From Paenibacillus sp. 1781tsa1 (GTDB lineage: Bacteria; Bacillota; Bacilli; Paenibacillales; Paenibacillaceae), in assembly GCF_024159265.1 (NCBI RefSeq), contig NZ_JAMYWY010000001.1:372001-436000 (forward strand): a DNA stretch of 64,000 nt, written 5' to 3'. The translations under genes were made by a program, and so were the position numbers. Positions 1-8,734 of this stretch are shown piece after piece (position 1 is the stretch's first letter; the number at the start of each line of letters is the position of its first letter). The notes beneath the pieces were generated by a model. It saw only the letters and a program-made list of their open reading frames with translations. It made no database searches and was not told the DNA's origin.

Positions 1-113
1 CTGTGAGGATTCGTGGGACCGCCGCTGAGCCGGGCGAGAATTTCGCCAGATTCAGAAATGATTGCTGCATCAGTATTGGTACCGCCTCCATCTACGCCAA
101 CATATACTCGCAA
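1..113 (-). CDS. BadF/BadG-type sugar kinase (MurK/NagK-like), 5' end only
   Basis: Only the first 37 codons are inside the window; the gene runs off the left edge. The N-terminus reads as an ASKHA-fold kinase phosphate-1 loop (VGVDGGGTNTDAAI, residues 4-17), typical of BadF/BcrA-family N-acetylglucosamine or N-acetylmuramic acid kinases. The start is a TTG with the purine-rich GAGGTGAG just upstream. It is divergent from the amino-sugar ABC/NamZ/NagZ operon, which suggests it phosphorylates GlcNAc and/or MurNAc released by those enzymes, as known for MurK of Clostridium. The substrate is inferred from context; the family from the loop only. Confidence 0.7.
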   Translation of the reverse strand, partial: MRVYVGVDGGGTNTDAAIISESGEILARLSGGPTNPH

Positions 114-206
114 AGTGGCTCACCTCGATTGCTTGAGTTTTCTTTTTACATAGTATAGAGGCATAAAATGAAAAAGTAAAATTAAATTTTATAATAAAAA
201 ATAATG

Positions 207-235
207 TTGAATTTTTATTTCATAGCTCATATAAT
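207..235 (+). promoter_or_regulatory. Sigma-A type promoter of the amino-sugar ABC/namZ/nagZ operon
   Basis: TTGAAT (207-212) and TATAAT (230-235) are separated by 17 bp in AT-rich sequence. Transcription would begin near 242 and leave a long leader of about 230 nt before the first gene at 473. The rest of the 359-bp divergent intergenic region holds the palindrome at 273-295 and no other gene I can support. Confidence 0.65.
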
Positions 236-272
236 GAACTCAATCTACAATTTTGGAAGGAATTAATACTGT

Positions 273-295
273 TAATGTCAACTAAGTTGACGTTA
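273..295. promoter_or_regulatory. Candidate operator palindrome downstream of the promoter
   Basis: GTCAACTAAGTTGAC (277-291) is a perfect 7-1-7 inverted repeat, with TAA/TTA extending the symmetry to 273-295 apart from one mismatched pair. It sits roughly +32 to +54 from the predicted transcription start, where a repressor could block elongation. The cognate regulator is not in the window. Confidence 0.5.
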
Positions 296-472
296 TATTG
301 CATTTAAGAGATTAATCCTGCGTACATTCAGGTCTAATCCATAAGGGAGGTGCATTTTCCTTACTGCCACGCTCAATAGTCTGTTAACCGTTTAAGGATG
401 GATGATTTCAAAAGGGGTAGCATGGTTAAGCAATGCAATTATCAGGAGACGACACGCGAAGGAGATGAAGGC

Positions 473-1825
473 ATGAAAAAGAAGGGTCTAGTGTGGGCAA
501 TGTTGTTGATGATGGTCATGGTTACTGCCTGCGGGAATAGCGGGGGCGCTGCTTCAGATGATCCCAATGCAGAAGATACGGTGACCGTATGGACGTATCC
601 AGTACATGGAACATATGAAGATGAACTGAAGGATCTAATCGTTGATTTCAATAAGGAACACCCGAACATTACCGTGAAGACTGAAATGCTCTCCTGGGCG
701 GAAGGGCCCAAAAAATTCGATGTCGCTCTGAACGCGGGCAATCCGCCGGATCTTTACTTTCATAGTGTAGACGGCACGTATGTGAATACAGGATTGGCAC
801 TTGAGCTGGACAGCTACCTGACACCTGAGATCAAGGATGACTATCTGCCAGGTACGCTTGAATTAGGTCAGATCCAAGGGAAACAGTACGGACTGCCATT
901 GTATCAATTCCAATGGGCATGGGGTGGCAACAAACGCATTCTGGAGGAAGCGGGCATTGACTGGAAATCCATTCAACAAAACGGCTGGACCTGGTCCGAA
1001 TTCAACGCTGCCGCAGCCAAGCTGACCAAAACGCTGGATGGCGGGGCTAAACAATATGCACTGGTTACCGACGGAACCTCGCTTGATTTCATTGAAATGC
1101 TGTCCCGAAACAACGGAATGATTGACGTTCTCGATAAAGCTGGCACGTTCCAGTGGAATGATGGTCGCATTCTGGATACTCTCTCTTTTATCAAAAACCT
1201 GATGGATCAAGGCTATATGCCAAAAGAAACGGCTGCGCTTGCTCCAGCCAAACGGACGGATATGTTCTATGCGGGTGAAACAGCGATCATCTCCAAAGCG
1301 ATTCCTTATTATGATGTGATGATTCAGAACCGCAACAAGGATATTGACGATGGCAAGGTACAAGGGGAGAAAATTGATTTTGTCCTGCTGCCTGTACCGC
1401 ATAATGACGATCAATCTGCGGCAACAACGATGGGCGGCGAAGGGTATGTAGCCTTCAAACAGAAGAAGGACAAAGGTGAGCAGCATGCCAAAAATACGTT
1501 CCTGGTCATGGAGGCGCTTAGTGGTGCCAAAGCAGGGAACTCGGCCAATGAACTGGCGCTCCCATTCGTAAGACAATCCCAGGTAGATCTGTTTAAAGGA
1601 AAAGAACTAGGTCAACCGGATAATCTGGCTGCTGCGAAAGTCATGGCAGAGAATATCGCTATGCAGGTTGTACTGGAACTGGATATCGACAAAGCATCAC
1701 AGCAAAAACAATTCAAGGAACAAGTTGTGAAGCCTAACATTCAGGCGCTGTTCTCGGGTGAGAAGACACCGGAGCAGATCGCAGAAGACTTCAAGAACAA
1801 AGGCCAGCAGATGTTTGGACAATAA
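473..1825 (+). CDS. Extracellular solute-binding lipoprotein of a sugar ABC importer (family 1)
   Basis: A 450-residue lipoprotein with a signal peptide ending in a lipobox (VTAC, cysteine near residue 20), followed by a Gly/Ser/Asp-rich tether and the bilobed family-1 sugar-binding fold, with MalE/UgpB-like features such as the VTVWTYP strand near the start. It would capture a carbohydrate outside the membrane and deliver it to the two permeases that follow. ATG 473 is chosen because it follows AAGGAGATGAAG at proper spacing and starts a canonical signal peptide; the open frame extends 25 codons further up without a ribosome site. First gene of an operon ending in NamZ and NagZ, so the ligand is inferred to be a MurNAc/GlcNAc-containing saccharide. 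Confidence 0.9.
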   Translation: MKKKGLVWAMLLMMVMVTACGNSGGAASDDPNAEDTVTVWTYPVHGTYEDELKDLIVDFNKEHPNITVKTEMLSWAEGPKKFDVALNAGNPPDLYFHSVDGTYVNTGLALELDSYLTPEIKDDYLPGTLELGQIQGKQYGLPLYQFQWAWGGNKRILEEAGIDWKSIQQNGWTWSEFNAAAAKLTKTLDGGAKQYALVTDGTSLDFIEMLSRNNGMIDVLDKAGTFQWNDGRILDTLSFIKNLMDQGYMPKETAALAPAKRTDMFYAGETAIISKAIPYYDVMIQNRNKDIDDGKVQGEKIDFVLLPVPHNDDQSAATTMGGEGYVAFKQKKDKGEQHAKNTFLVMEALSGAKAGNSANELALPFVRQSQVDLFKGKELGQPDNLAAAKVMAENIAMQVVLELDIDKASQQKQFKEQVVKPNIQALFSGEKTPEQIAEDFKNKGQQMFGQ

Positions 1826-1880
1826 CTCGGACCATACAACATAACGCAAAACCATACTGATTAGGAGAGGAGGATTCGCC

Positions 1881-2804
1881 ATGCAGACCGCCCTTGCGCC
1901 AAAACCGTCTGTGCCCCGGACTTCCCGGGCTGCCCGGTTTTGGCGAGACTACGGGTGGGCGTATTTGTTTATTTTGGCGCCTGTCCTGCTGTTTCTCATT
2001 TTCACACTGTATCCCGTTCTGACGGCTCTCGTGATGAGCTTTCAGAAATACAACATTATGAATTCCACGTGGGTTGGATTGGATAACTACGAGCGACTGG
2101 TGAAGGATGAAACGTTCTGGAAGTCGATCAAAAATACGGTGATCTTCACCGTCGGCACAGTCCCGGTCAATATTCTCATTACATTTGTACTGTCCTATTT
2201 CATCTATCAGATGAAAAGTAAATGGCAGACTTTTTTCAAAGCTACGATGTATCTGCCTGCGGTAGCCTCCGGGGTAACCATCTCCATTGTATGGCTGGCA
2301 ATTTTTGATCCTACCGATTCGGGGCTGCTCAACCGTTTTCTCAGCTTGTTCGGACTTGATCCGGTGATCTGGCTGGGCCAGTCGGGAACGGCACTCTTTT
2401 CCCTTATTCTAATGAACTGGCTCGGATCGCACGGAGCGGGCATTATTCTGTATCTGGCAGCCATGGGCGGTATTCCGAAATCGCTGTACGAAGCAGCGGA
2501 TATTGATCATGCCAGCGGATGGACCCAGTTCAGCAAGATTACATGGCCGCTACTCAAACCAACGACGCTGTATCTGCTCGTCACGGGTGTCATTACATCC
2601 TTCCAGGTGTTTATCTCGGTATATCTGATGACACAGGGTGGACCGAACTTTGCGACAACAACGATCGCTTATCTGATCTACGAGACGGCATTCAAGTTCT
2701 ATGAGTTCGGATTGGCTTCGGCTCAGTCGTTTGTATTGGCGATTATCATCATAGTCATCTCTGTCATACAGTTCAAATATTTCTCCAGCGATATTGAGTA
2801 TTAG
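1881..2804 (+). CDS. Sugar ABC transporter permease, MalF/UgpA type
   Basis: A 307-residue inner-membrane permease with six predicted membrane segments. The EAA coupling loop is visible near residue 205 (YEAADIDHASGWTQFSKITW), the contact site for the ATPase. The N-terminus (MQTALAPKPSVPRTSRAARF) is basic and cytosolic. The ATG follows GGAGAGGAGG. It forms the membrane channel with the next permease; the gap from the binding-protein gene is 55 bp, consistent with one transcript. Confidence 0.92.
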   Translation: MQTALAPKPSVPRTSRAARFWRDYGWAYLFILAPVLLFLIFTLYPVLTALVMSFQKYNIMNSTWVGLDNYERLVKDETFWKSIKNTVIFTVGTVPVNILITFVLSYFIYQMKSKWQTFFKATMYLPAVASGVTISIVWLAIFDPTDSGLLNRFLSLFGLDPVIWLGQSGTALFSLILMNWLGSHGAGIILYLAAMGGIPKSLYEAADIDHASGWTQFSKITWPLLKPTTLYLLVTGVITSFQVFISVYLMTQGGPNFATTTIAYLIYETAFKFYEFGLASAQSFVLAIIIIVISVIQFKYFSSDIEY

Positions 2805-2868
2805 AGGTAGTTCAAAACACGTTCTATTAGAGCACGTTGCATTAAGCATCCGGGGGTGAATGAAATCC

Positions 2869-3702
2869 ATGAAATCAACACAGAAAAAGACACTGCTTGT
2901 CGTTGCATCCATTCTGCTGGTGGTCTGGGCACTGGTGACGGTCATTCCGATGTACTGGATGCTGGTCGGTTCAGTGCAGGATAGCGCGATGTCGGCGTCG
3001 TTTAAACCACAGATGATCCCGGAGCAGTTGTCGTTATCACCATATGAGCGCTTTTTTGCCAAAACCGATGCGTGGCGCTGGCTATTTAACTCGCTGCTTA
3101 TCGCGGTCATTCTGACCGTGACAAATGTGTTCTTCGCCTCCCTGGCGGGTTATGCGTTCGCCAAACTGAAATTCCCGGGAAGCCAGGCGGTATTCTGGAC
3201 CCTGCTGGGTACGATGATGATTCCGGCACAGGTAACGCTGATTCCCTTGTACATTCTGATGGTCAACGTGTTTGACCTGGGGGATACGTATACGGCCATT
3301 ATTCTGCCTGCTGCGGTCAGTGTGGGCAACATTTTCTTGATGAAACAGTTCATGTCAACGCTGCCTACATCACTGATTCATGCGGCACGTATTGATGCAT
3401 GCAGCGAGTTCGGCATCTTCTGGAAAGTGATTCTGCCGATGGCGAAGCCAGGGATCGCGGTGCTGGCGATTTTCACGTTTGTCGCTTCGTGGAATGAATT
3501 TTTCTGGCCATTCCTGATCACTAACTCCAACGAGATGCGCACCGTTCAGGTGGGTCTGGCTTCGTTCGTATTTGCCGAATCAACCGATTTCGGCGCAATG
3601 ATGGCGGGGGCAACAATAGGTGCACTGCCGATGATCATTCTGTTTTTCTCACTGCAACGTTATTTCCTACAGGGCATTACGATTGGTGCAGTTAAAGGTT
3701 AA
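2869..3702 (+). CDS. Sugar ABC transporter permease, MalG/UgpE type
   Basis: A 277-residue permease with six predicted membrane spans and an EAA-type loop around residues 180-200 (AARIDACSEFGIFWKVILPM), partner of the preceding permease. An ATG at 2860 lies only one base after the GGGGGTG ribosome site, so the in-frame ATG at 2869, about ten bases downstream, is the better start. The C-terminus (LQRYFLQGITIGAVKG) is the usual MalG-type tail. Confidence 0.92.
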   Translation: MKSTQKKTLLVVASILLVVWALVTVIPMYWMLVGSVQDSAMSASFKPQMIPEQLSLSPYERFFAKTDAWRWLFNSLLIAVILTVTNVFFASLAGYAFAKLKFPGSQAVFWTLLGTMMIPAQVTLIPLYILMVNVFDLGDTYTAIILPAAVSVGNIFLMKQFMSTLPTSLIHAARIDACSEFGIFWKVILPMAKPGIAVLAIFTFVASWNEFFWPFLITNSNEMRTVQVGLASFVFAESTDFGAMMAGATIGALPMIILFFSLQRYFLQGITIGAVKG

Positions 3703-3753
3703 GTTGAACTTATATAGTTCAGGACAAGCGACAACGTAAAGGGGGATCTACCT

Positions 3754-4863
3754 ATGGCACGCGTGGAGTTTCGCCAAGTGCGCAAAGAATTCAAAGACGA
3801 TCATAAAGGAACGTTCACGGCTGTGGCCGGCTCGGACTTTGTTATAGAAGATAAGGAATTCGTGGTTTTTGTGGGTCCTTCGGGCTGTGGCAAGACGACG
3901 TCACTGCGGATGATTGCGGGTCTGGAAAAACAGACGAGTGGCGACATTGTCATCGGGGATCGGGTCGTGAATGATCTGCATCCAAAGGATCGGGATATCG
4001 CGATGGTGTTTCAGGACTATGCACTCTATCCGCATATGACCATCCGTGAAAATCTATCCTTTGGCCTGAAAAATCTGAAAAAGCCAAAGTCTTATATTGA
4101 TGAACAGGTGCAGAATGCGGCCTCCATTCTGGGACTGGAAGCGATGCTGGAACGCAAACCGCGCGAGCTGTCTGGTGGTCAGCGCCAGCGTGTGGCAGTA
4201 GGACGTGCGATCGTCCGTGATCCGCAGGTGTTTTTATTCGACGAACCACTGTCCAATCTGGATGCCAAGTTGCGGGTTCAGATGAGGGTGGAGTTGGGAG
4301 AACTGCATAAACGTCTCGGTGCCACGATTGTGTACGTGACGCATGATCAGGTGGAGGCCATGACACTTGGAGAACGCATCGTGGTCATGAATCATGGAGA
4401 TATTCAGCAGGTGGCTTCACCGAAAGAACTGTATGCGAGTCCGCGAAATATGTTTGTTGCCGGATTTATTGGTTCCCCGGCGATGAACTTTATTGATGCA
4501 CGGATTGAAGGCACACAGGTTGTCATCGAGGGAGCCTCATTCACCTTGCCAGCCGATGTACTTGCTCGTTTGCAGAGCCATCAGGGCAAGCCGGTGATTA
4601 TGGGACTGCGCCCAGAGCATATTTTTGGTGACGATGTCGCTCCGAATATCCCGACAGACCATATGCTGCAGGCGCGAGTTCAGGTTGTAGAGCATCTGGG
4701 CTCCGAGAATTTGGTGTATTTCCATTCCGGTGCCCGTACGGTCACGGCCAAGGTTCATCCGGAAACACATGCGTATGTAGGAATGGACAAAAATTTTGTG
4801 CTGGACTTGCGTAAGGCGCACTTTTTCGATCCAGAGACGGAGCTTGCGATTGGACGGGAATAA
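3754..4863 (+). CDS. ABC transporter ATPase, UgpC/MsmX/MalK type
   Basis: A 369-residue cytosolic ATPase that energises sugar import. Walker A (GPSGCGKTT, about residues 41-49), Q-loop (MVFQDYALYPHM), signature (LSGGQRQR, near 140), Walker B (VFLFDEPLSNLD) and the switch histidine (VTHDQ) are all present, followed by the C-terminal OB-like TOBE regulatory domain from about residue 240. It follows AAAGGGGGATC 52 bp after the permease. Many Paenibacillus sugar systems share one unlinked ATPase, so a dedicated copy inside the cassette is notable; it might also serve ATPase-less operons such as the one at 56.8-62.3 kb. Confidence 0.95.
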   Translation: MARVEFRQVRKEFKDDHKGTFTAVAGSDFVIEDKEFVVFVGPSGCGKTTSLRMIAGLEKQTSGDIVIGDRVVNDLHPKDRDIAMVFQDYALYPHMTIRENLSFGLKNLKKPKSYIDEQVQNAASILGLEAMLERKPRELSGGQRQRVAVGRAIVRDPQVFLFDEPLSNLDAKLRVQMRVELGELHKRLGATIVYVTHDQVEAMTLGERIVVMNHGDIQQVASPKELYASPRNMFVAGFIGSPAMNFIDARIEGTQVVIEGASFTLPADVLARLQSHQGKPVIMGLRPEHIFGDDVAPNIPTDHMLQARVQVVEHLGSENLVYFHSGARTVTAKVHPETHAYVGMDKNFVLDLRKAHFFDPETELAIGRE

Positions 4864-4911
4864 AAGACGAGGCCTGGCGAAGAAGGAACGGTTAGAAAGG
4901 GGAGGGTGAAG

Positions 4912-5622
4912 ATGCGTAAGCTGAGTGAAGTGTTGATCAAGTCAGGTGCAGAAATCTATCGGGATATTATTCCGGTGGCCTTGTACAGTGTCGTTAGCTC
5001 CATCGTATTGGTTCCCATTCTGATGTTTGCTCCACTGCCAATCGCGGTGCTGCTTCTGGCCTTGATATATATGCCCATCCTGTTCGGTGTCAGTTATGCC
5101 GTACATCACAGGCTGGAACGCAAGGAACGCCGCAATGGGCTTAAGGATATCTGGTTCGGAACGGTGAAGGGAATGATCCCCGGAGGATCAGTAGGTGTAC
5201 TTTTCGCCGTGCTTGGCTTCATTCTCTGGTCAACCTGGTGGTATTACGGCGGACAGGGCGGGATTACAGGTACAGCAGTGAGCATGTTCCAAACCTTCTT
5301 CGTCCTCATGGCGCTGATGTCACAGTTCTATACTTGGCAGCTTGTTTTACAAAAAAACATGGGCATCCTTCAGGCGATGGGGGAAAGTGTAAAGCTGTTC
5401 TTCCGTCACCCGGGGTATACGATGGGCGCTTGTTTTCAGGCCATGTGCCTAACTGCTTTGCTGATGCTGACGGTTGTTGGCTTTGGAGCGCTGTTCGCGG
5501 GCATGTTTGCCATCTATCAGCATAAGGTGGCTCTCAATGTGCTGGAGCCTGAAGAGGAACCTGTCGTAACAGGTGGTAACGATCACCAGCATCCAGGGTG
5601 GATCAGCCAGGGGAATGTGTAA
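4912..5622 (+). CDS. Polytopic membrane protein, possibly DUF624/YesL-like
   Basis: A 236-residue protein with about five or six hydrophobic segments (residues ~20-60, ~95-115, ~130-150, ~175-205) and a short charged C-terminal tail. YesL-family (DUF624) membrane proteins often sit in carbohydrate ABC operons in Paenibacillus, and length and position fit, but I see no motif that proves the family. ATG 4912 is preferred over an upstream in-frame GTG because GGGGAGG lies six bases before it. It overlaps the namZ start by one base, implying coupled translation. Role unknown; an accessory to import is the simplest guess. Confidence 0.75.
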   Translation: MRKLSEVLIKSGAEIYRDIIPVALYSVVSSIVLVPILMFAPLPIAVLLLALIYMPILFGVSYAVHHRLERKERRNGLKDIWFGTVKGMIPGGSVGVLFAVLGFILWSTWWYYGGQGGITGTAVSMFQTFFVLMALMSQFYTWQLVLQKNMGILQAMGESVKLFFRHPGYTMGACFQAMCLTALLMLTVVGFGALFAGMFAIYQHKVALNVLEPEEEPVVTGGNDHQHPGWISQGNV

Positions 5623-6818
5623 TGGGTCGGTTGAATGGGGGCGGGCAGATTCCGGCTGTAAAAACGGGAGTTGACCTTCTGTCGAGAGGGTTATCGCATC
5701 CATGGTTAACAGGTGCTCGAATCGGTCTAATTACGAATCCGACTGGAATTACAGCGGATTTTGTATCGACTATAGATGTGTGCGCAGGACTGGATAATGC
5801 CGAGCTTACAGCGCTCTACGCCTGTGAGCACGGACTGGATGGAGAACTTCAGGCGGGTGTCAGATTCGGAGACATGCGTCACCCACGTCTGGACATTCCG
5901 GTGTTCAGCCTGTATGGAGATCACAAGAAACCTACGCCTGCAATGCTGGCTGGAGTCGATACGGTGCTGTTCGACATTCAGGATGTGGGCGTTCGTTATT
6001 ACACGTATGTCTCAACCTTGTTCTATATGATGGAGGTCTGCGCTGGAGCAGGCAAACGTATGCTGATTCTGGACCGTCCCAATCCGCTGGGTGGAAACGT
6101 TGTGGAAGGCGGTGTACTAAACGCGGGGTATGAATCACTCGTTGGCGCTTGGCGTGTCCCTGTACGTACCGGATTGACGGTAGGTGAACTCGCCCTGATG
6201 GTCAACAGCGAGATGGATGTACCTTGCGAATTGGACGTGATTGCGATGGAAGGTTGGCAGCGTTCCATGAGGTTCACGGATTGCCAGCTTCCCTGGATGT
6301 TGCCCTCCCCCAATATGCCTACACTGGATAGCGTGCAGGTATATGCGGGCACATGCCTGTTCGAAGGCACTAATGTATCGGAGGGCAGGGGCACGACCCG
6401 CCCATTCGAGTGGATTGGGGCACCCTGGGTTGAGGGTGAGCGTTTGGCGGAACGATTTCGGGAATACAAGCTGGAAGGTGTGCATGTGCATCCGGTGTAC
6501 ATGTCGCCAACATTCTCCAAACATGCAGGTGAGCTGTGTGGTGGCGTAAGGATCTTTGTAACGGACAGCAGGAAATTCCGGGCGGTAGAGACGGGGCTAG
6601 TGCTTTTGCATGAACTGGTTTCACTCTATCCGGAGCAATTCTGCTGGTTAGAGCCACCAGAGCCGGGTTCGAGGTACTTTATCGACCTGCTGGCAGGGGG
6701 GAAGGCAGTCAGGGAAACCATTCATGACCGGGCGGAATTCGTTCGTTTAATGGAAGCGTGGAATGTACAGGCAGCAGAATGGAAGGAGCGGCGAAAGCCA
6801 TTTTTGTTATATCCATAA
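5622..6818 (+). CDS. namZ: Exo-beta-N-acetylmuramidase NamZ (DUF1343, GH171), no signal peptide
   Basis: A 398-residue DUF1343 protein. This family, with Bacillus subtilis NamZ (YbbC) as prototype, removes terminal MurNAc from the non-reducing end of peptidoglycan fragments. Family-like stretches are the N-terminal LLSRGLSHPWLTGARIGLI followed by TNPTG, CEHGLDGE, FDIQDVGVRYYTYVSTLF, RPNPLGG, and PSPNMPTLDSVQVYAG plus TCLFEGTNVSEGRGT. The ATG overlaps the previous stop (TAATG) behind AGGGGA. Unlike the secreted Bacillus enzyme it starts directly with the catalytic domain and has no export signal, so it should act in the cytosol on imported MurNAc-GlcNAc. Paired with nagZ 31 bp downstream. Confidence 0.9.
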   Translation: MGRLNGGGQIPAVKTGVDLLSRGLSHPWLTGARIGLITNPTGITADFVSTIDVCAGLDNAELTALYACEHGLDGELQAGVRFGDMRHPRLDIPVFSLYGDHKKPTPAMLAGVDTVLFDIQDVGVRYYTYVSTLFYMMEVCAGAGKRMLILDRPNPLGGNVVEGGVLNAGYESLVGAWRVPVRTGLTVGELALMVNSEMDVPCELDVIAMEGWQRSMRFTDCQLPWMLPSPNMPTLDSVQVYAGTCLFEGTNVSEGRGTTRPFEWIGAPWVEGERLAERFREYKLEGVHVHPVYMSPTFSKHAGELCGGVRIFVTDSRKFRAVETGLVLLHELVSLYPEQFCWLEPPEPGSRYFIDLLAGGKAVRETIHDRAEFVRLMEAWNVQAAEWKERRKPFLLYP

Positions 6819-6849
6819 ACGGATGTTTGTCATCGGAAGGAGGCATGAA

Positions 6850-8535
6850 ATGAGTGGGCAAAAAGAGTTATACCAGTCTCATCTGAGACAGATGACCTTG
6901 CGTGAGAAAGTCGGGCAAATGCTGCTTTGCGGCTTTCATGGCACTGAAGCTGCTGGCGATGTGGAATCCTTTCTCCGAAAGTATCCCATTGGTGGGGTGA
7001 TCTATTTTGCGCGCAACGTTGAGTCGCCAGAGCAGGTAGAGCGGTTATCGTCGGGGCTACAACAGATTGCTAGAAGCAGCGGTAATCTGCCGCTCTGGAT
7101 ATCCATTGATCAGGAGGGTGGCATGGTTGCCCGAATCACCGAAGGGATAGCCTTGATGCCGGGACAAATGGCCATTGCCGCTGCCGGTTCCATAGACGAT
7201 GCGTATCAGGCGGCATATATCAGTGGATTGGAGCTAAAATCCATGGGCATTAACATGAACTTTGCTCCAGTATTGGATGTGAACAATAACGCTGCGAATC
7301 CGGTCATCGGTGTACGATCATTCGGCGAATCTTCACAATCCGTTGCAGAATATGGGGCTAGAACCATTGCGGGAATACAGGACGCCGGGATTGCAGCGAC
7401 AGCCAAGCACTTCCCGGGGCATGGGGATACGGACACCGATTCTCATCTGGACCTGCCGATCATCACTCATGATCGTGATCGGGTAGAGCGCCTGGAGTTG
7501 ATTCCATTCCGAGCTGCCATCGCCGAAGGTGTTGATGCCATGATGTCAGCGCATATTTATTTCCCTGCACTGGAGCCAGAGCGTCTGCCCGTAACGCTAT
7601 CGCAAAGCGTATTAAGCGGTCTACTTCGCCAGGAACTGGCTTATGAGGGCATGATCGTGACAGATTGCATGGAGATGGATGCTATTGCTGTGAACTATGG
7701 CACGGTCGATGCAGCTGTGATGGCGGTAGAGGCCGGAGCGGATCTGGTGTTAATTAGCCATACGGCTAAGCTTCAGGCAGAGGCTTTTGAAGCGTTGCTA
7801 GCAGCTGTGAGGAGCGGGCGGATTAGCGAGAGACGCATTGATGAGTCGGTGAATCGTTTGCTGATGTACAAGGCGAAACGTGGTTTGTTGGAGAGTGGAA
7901 CGGGCGGTGCAGATGATGAAGTGAATAGTGTATTCTCAAATGCACCCTCCCTGAATTCATCAAAGGATCTTTCACATTCCAGCGGGTCTGAGCGAAACAG
8001 TTCATTACACCAAGAGGTTGCTCGCCGTATTAGTGAGAACAGTATCACACTGGTACGCGATCAGCTGAATATGCTGCCTTTGAAGCCGGAACGCACGCTG
8101 GTCATAACGGTTGCCACGTCCGTGACGACGATTGCAGATGAACAGCTGAGTCAGACGTTCACCTTGGGCTCAGCTTTATCCAAGTATAGTCTGGATGTTG
8201 TTGATCGGGTGGTCACGCCCGAGGAAGTTGCCATTCGTTCCGCACGTCTGCTTCAAGCGGCAGAAGAGGACGACATTCGGCAGATTGTGGTAGGGACCTA
8301 CAATGCGGGAAGTCCTTCCGGTGATCCACAGTGTCGACTGATCGGCTGGTTGCAGCAACTGGGCAAGCCATTGGCAGTTGTGGCATTGCGAAGTCCCTAT
8401 GATCTGCTCGCAATTCCGGATGCCCAAGTCTATGTAGCGGCTTACGAGAGCCGGCCACTTGCCATGGATAGCGTCGCTCAGGCGCTGATGGGACGCATTC
8501 CTTTTGCGGGGAAACTTCCTGTGACGATAAAGTAG
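6850..8535 (+). CDS. nagZ: Beta-N-acetylglucosaminidase NagZ (GH3), cytosolic two-domain form
   Basis: A 561-residue glycoside hydrolase family 3 enzyme that releases GlcNAc from cell-wall fragments. The NagZ-specific His/Asp loop (KHFPGHGDTDTDSH, about residues 186-199) and the nucleophile aspartate (IVTDCMEMDA, about Asp272) are present. A second alpha/beta domain follows a low-complexity linker near residues 350-380. ATG 6850 follows GGAAGGAGG at six bases; the open frame extends 29 codons upstream into namZ, but that is not needed. No signal peptide or lipobox, whereas the Bacillus subtilis homologue is exported. Last gene of the operon; a bidirectional terminator lies at 8675-8710. Confidence 0.93.
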   Translation: MSGQKELYQSHLRQMTLREKVGQMLLCGFHGTEAAGDVESFLRKYPIGGVIYFARNVESPEQVERLSSGLQQIARSSGNLPLWISIDQEGGMVARITEGIALMPGQMAIAAAGSIDDAYQAAYISGLELKSMGINMNFAPVLDVNNNAANPVIGVRSFGESSQSVAEYGARTIAGIQDAGIAATAKHFPGHGDTDTDSHLDLPIITHDRDRVERLELIPFRAAIAEGVDAMMSAHIYFPALEPERLPVTLSQSVLSGLLRQELAYEGMIVTDCMEMDAIAVNYGTVDAAVMAVEAGADLVLISHTAKLQAEAFEALLAAVRSGRISERRIDESVNRLLMYKAKRGLLESGTGGADDEVNSVFSNAPSLNSSKDLSHSSGSERNSSLHQEVARRISENSITLVRDQLNMLPLKPERTLVITVATSVTTIADEQLSQTFTLGSALSKYSLDVVDRVVTPEEVAIRSARLLQAAEEDDIRQIVVGTYNAGSPSGDPQCRLIGWLQQLGKPLAVVALRSPYDLLAIPDAQVYVAAYESRPLAMDSVAQALMGRIPFAGKLPVTIK

Positions 8536-8674
8536 ACGGATGTTGAACGAACGGATGGAGGGTTGCCAGACAGTGATGAGAATATGGTTACTCGCCTTTT
8601 GCAGGATGTAACAGAGATAAATGTTGGATGAGTGAAGTGGAATTATGGGACGTAAAAATGAAAACATATACTGC

Positions 8675-8710
8675 GCAAAGAGACGATCCTTCATAGGACC
8701 GTCTCTTTGC
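8675..8710. terminator. Bidirectional terminator between nagZ and the convergent hydrolase
   Basis: GCAAAGAGACGATCC (8675-8689) pairs with GGACCGTCTCTTTGC (8696-8710) with one G-U pair and a 6-nt loop. It lies between two convergent genes. Confidence 0.8.
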
Positions 8711-8734
8711 TCTATATATACGAATAATTATAAA

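Noticed and set aside
370..400. Possible cre site near 380 (CTGTTAACCGTTTAAG).
   Set aside because: It fails the fixed AA and CA positions of the cre consensus, unlike the perfect site at 19281.
863..1576. A 237-codon minus-strand frame across the first binding-protein gene.
   Set aside because: It lies fully antisense to a well-supported lipoprotein gene and has no recognisable domain.
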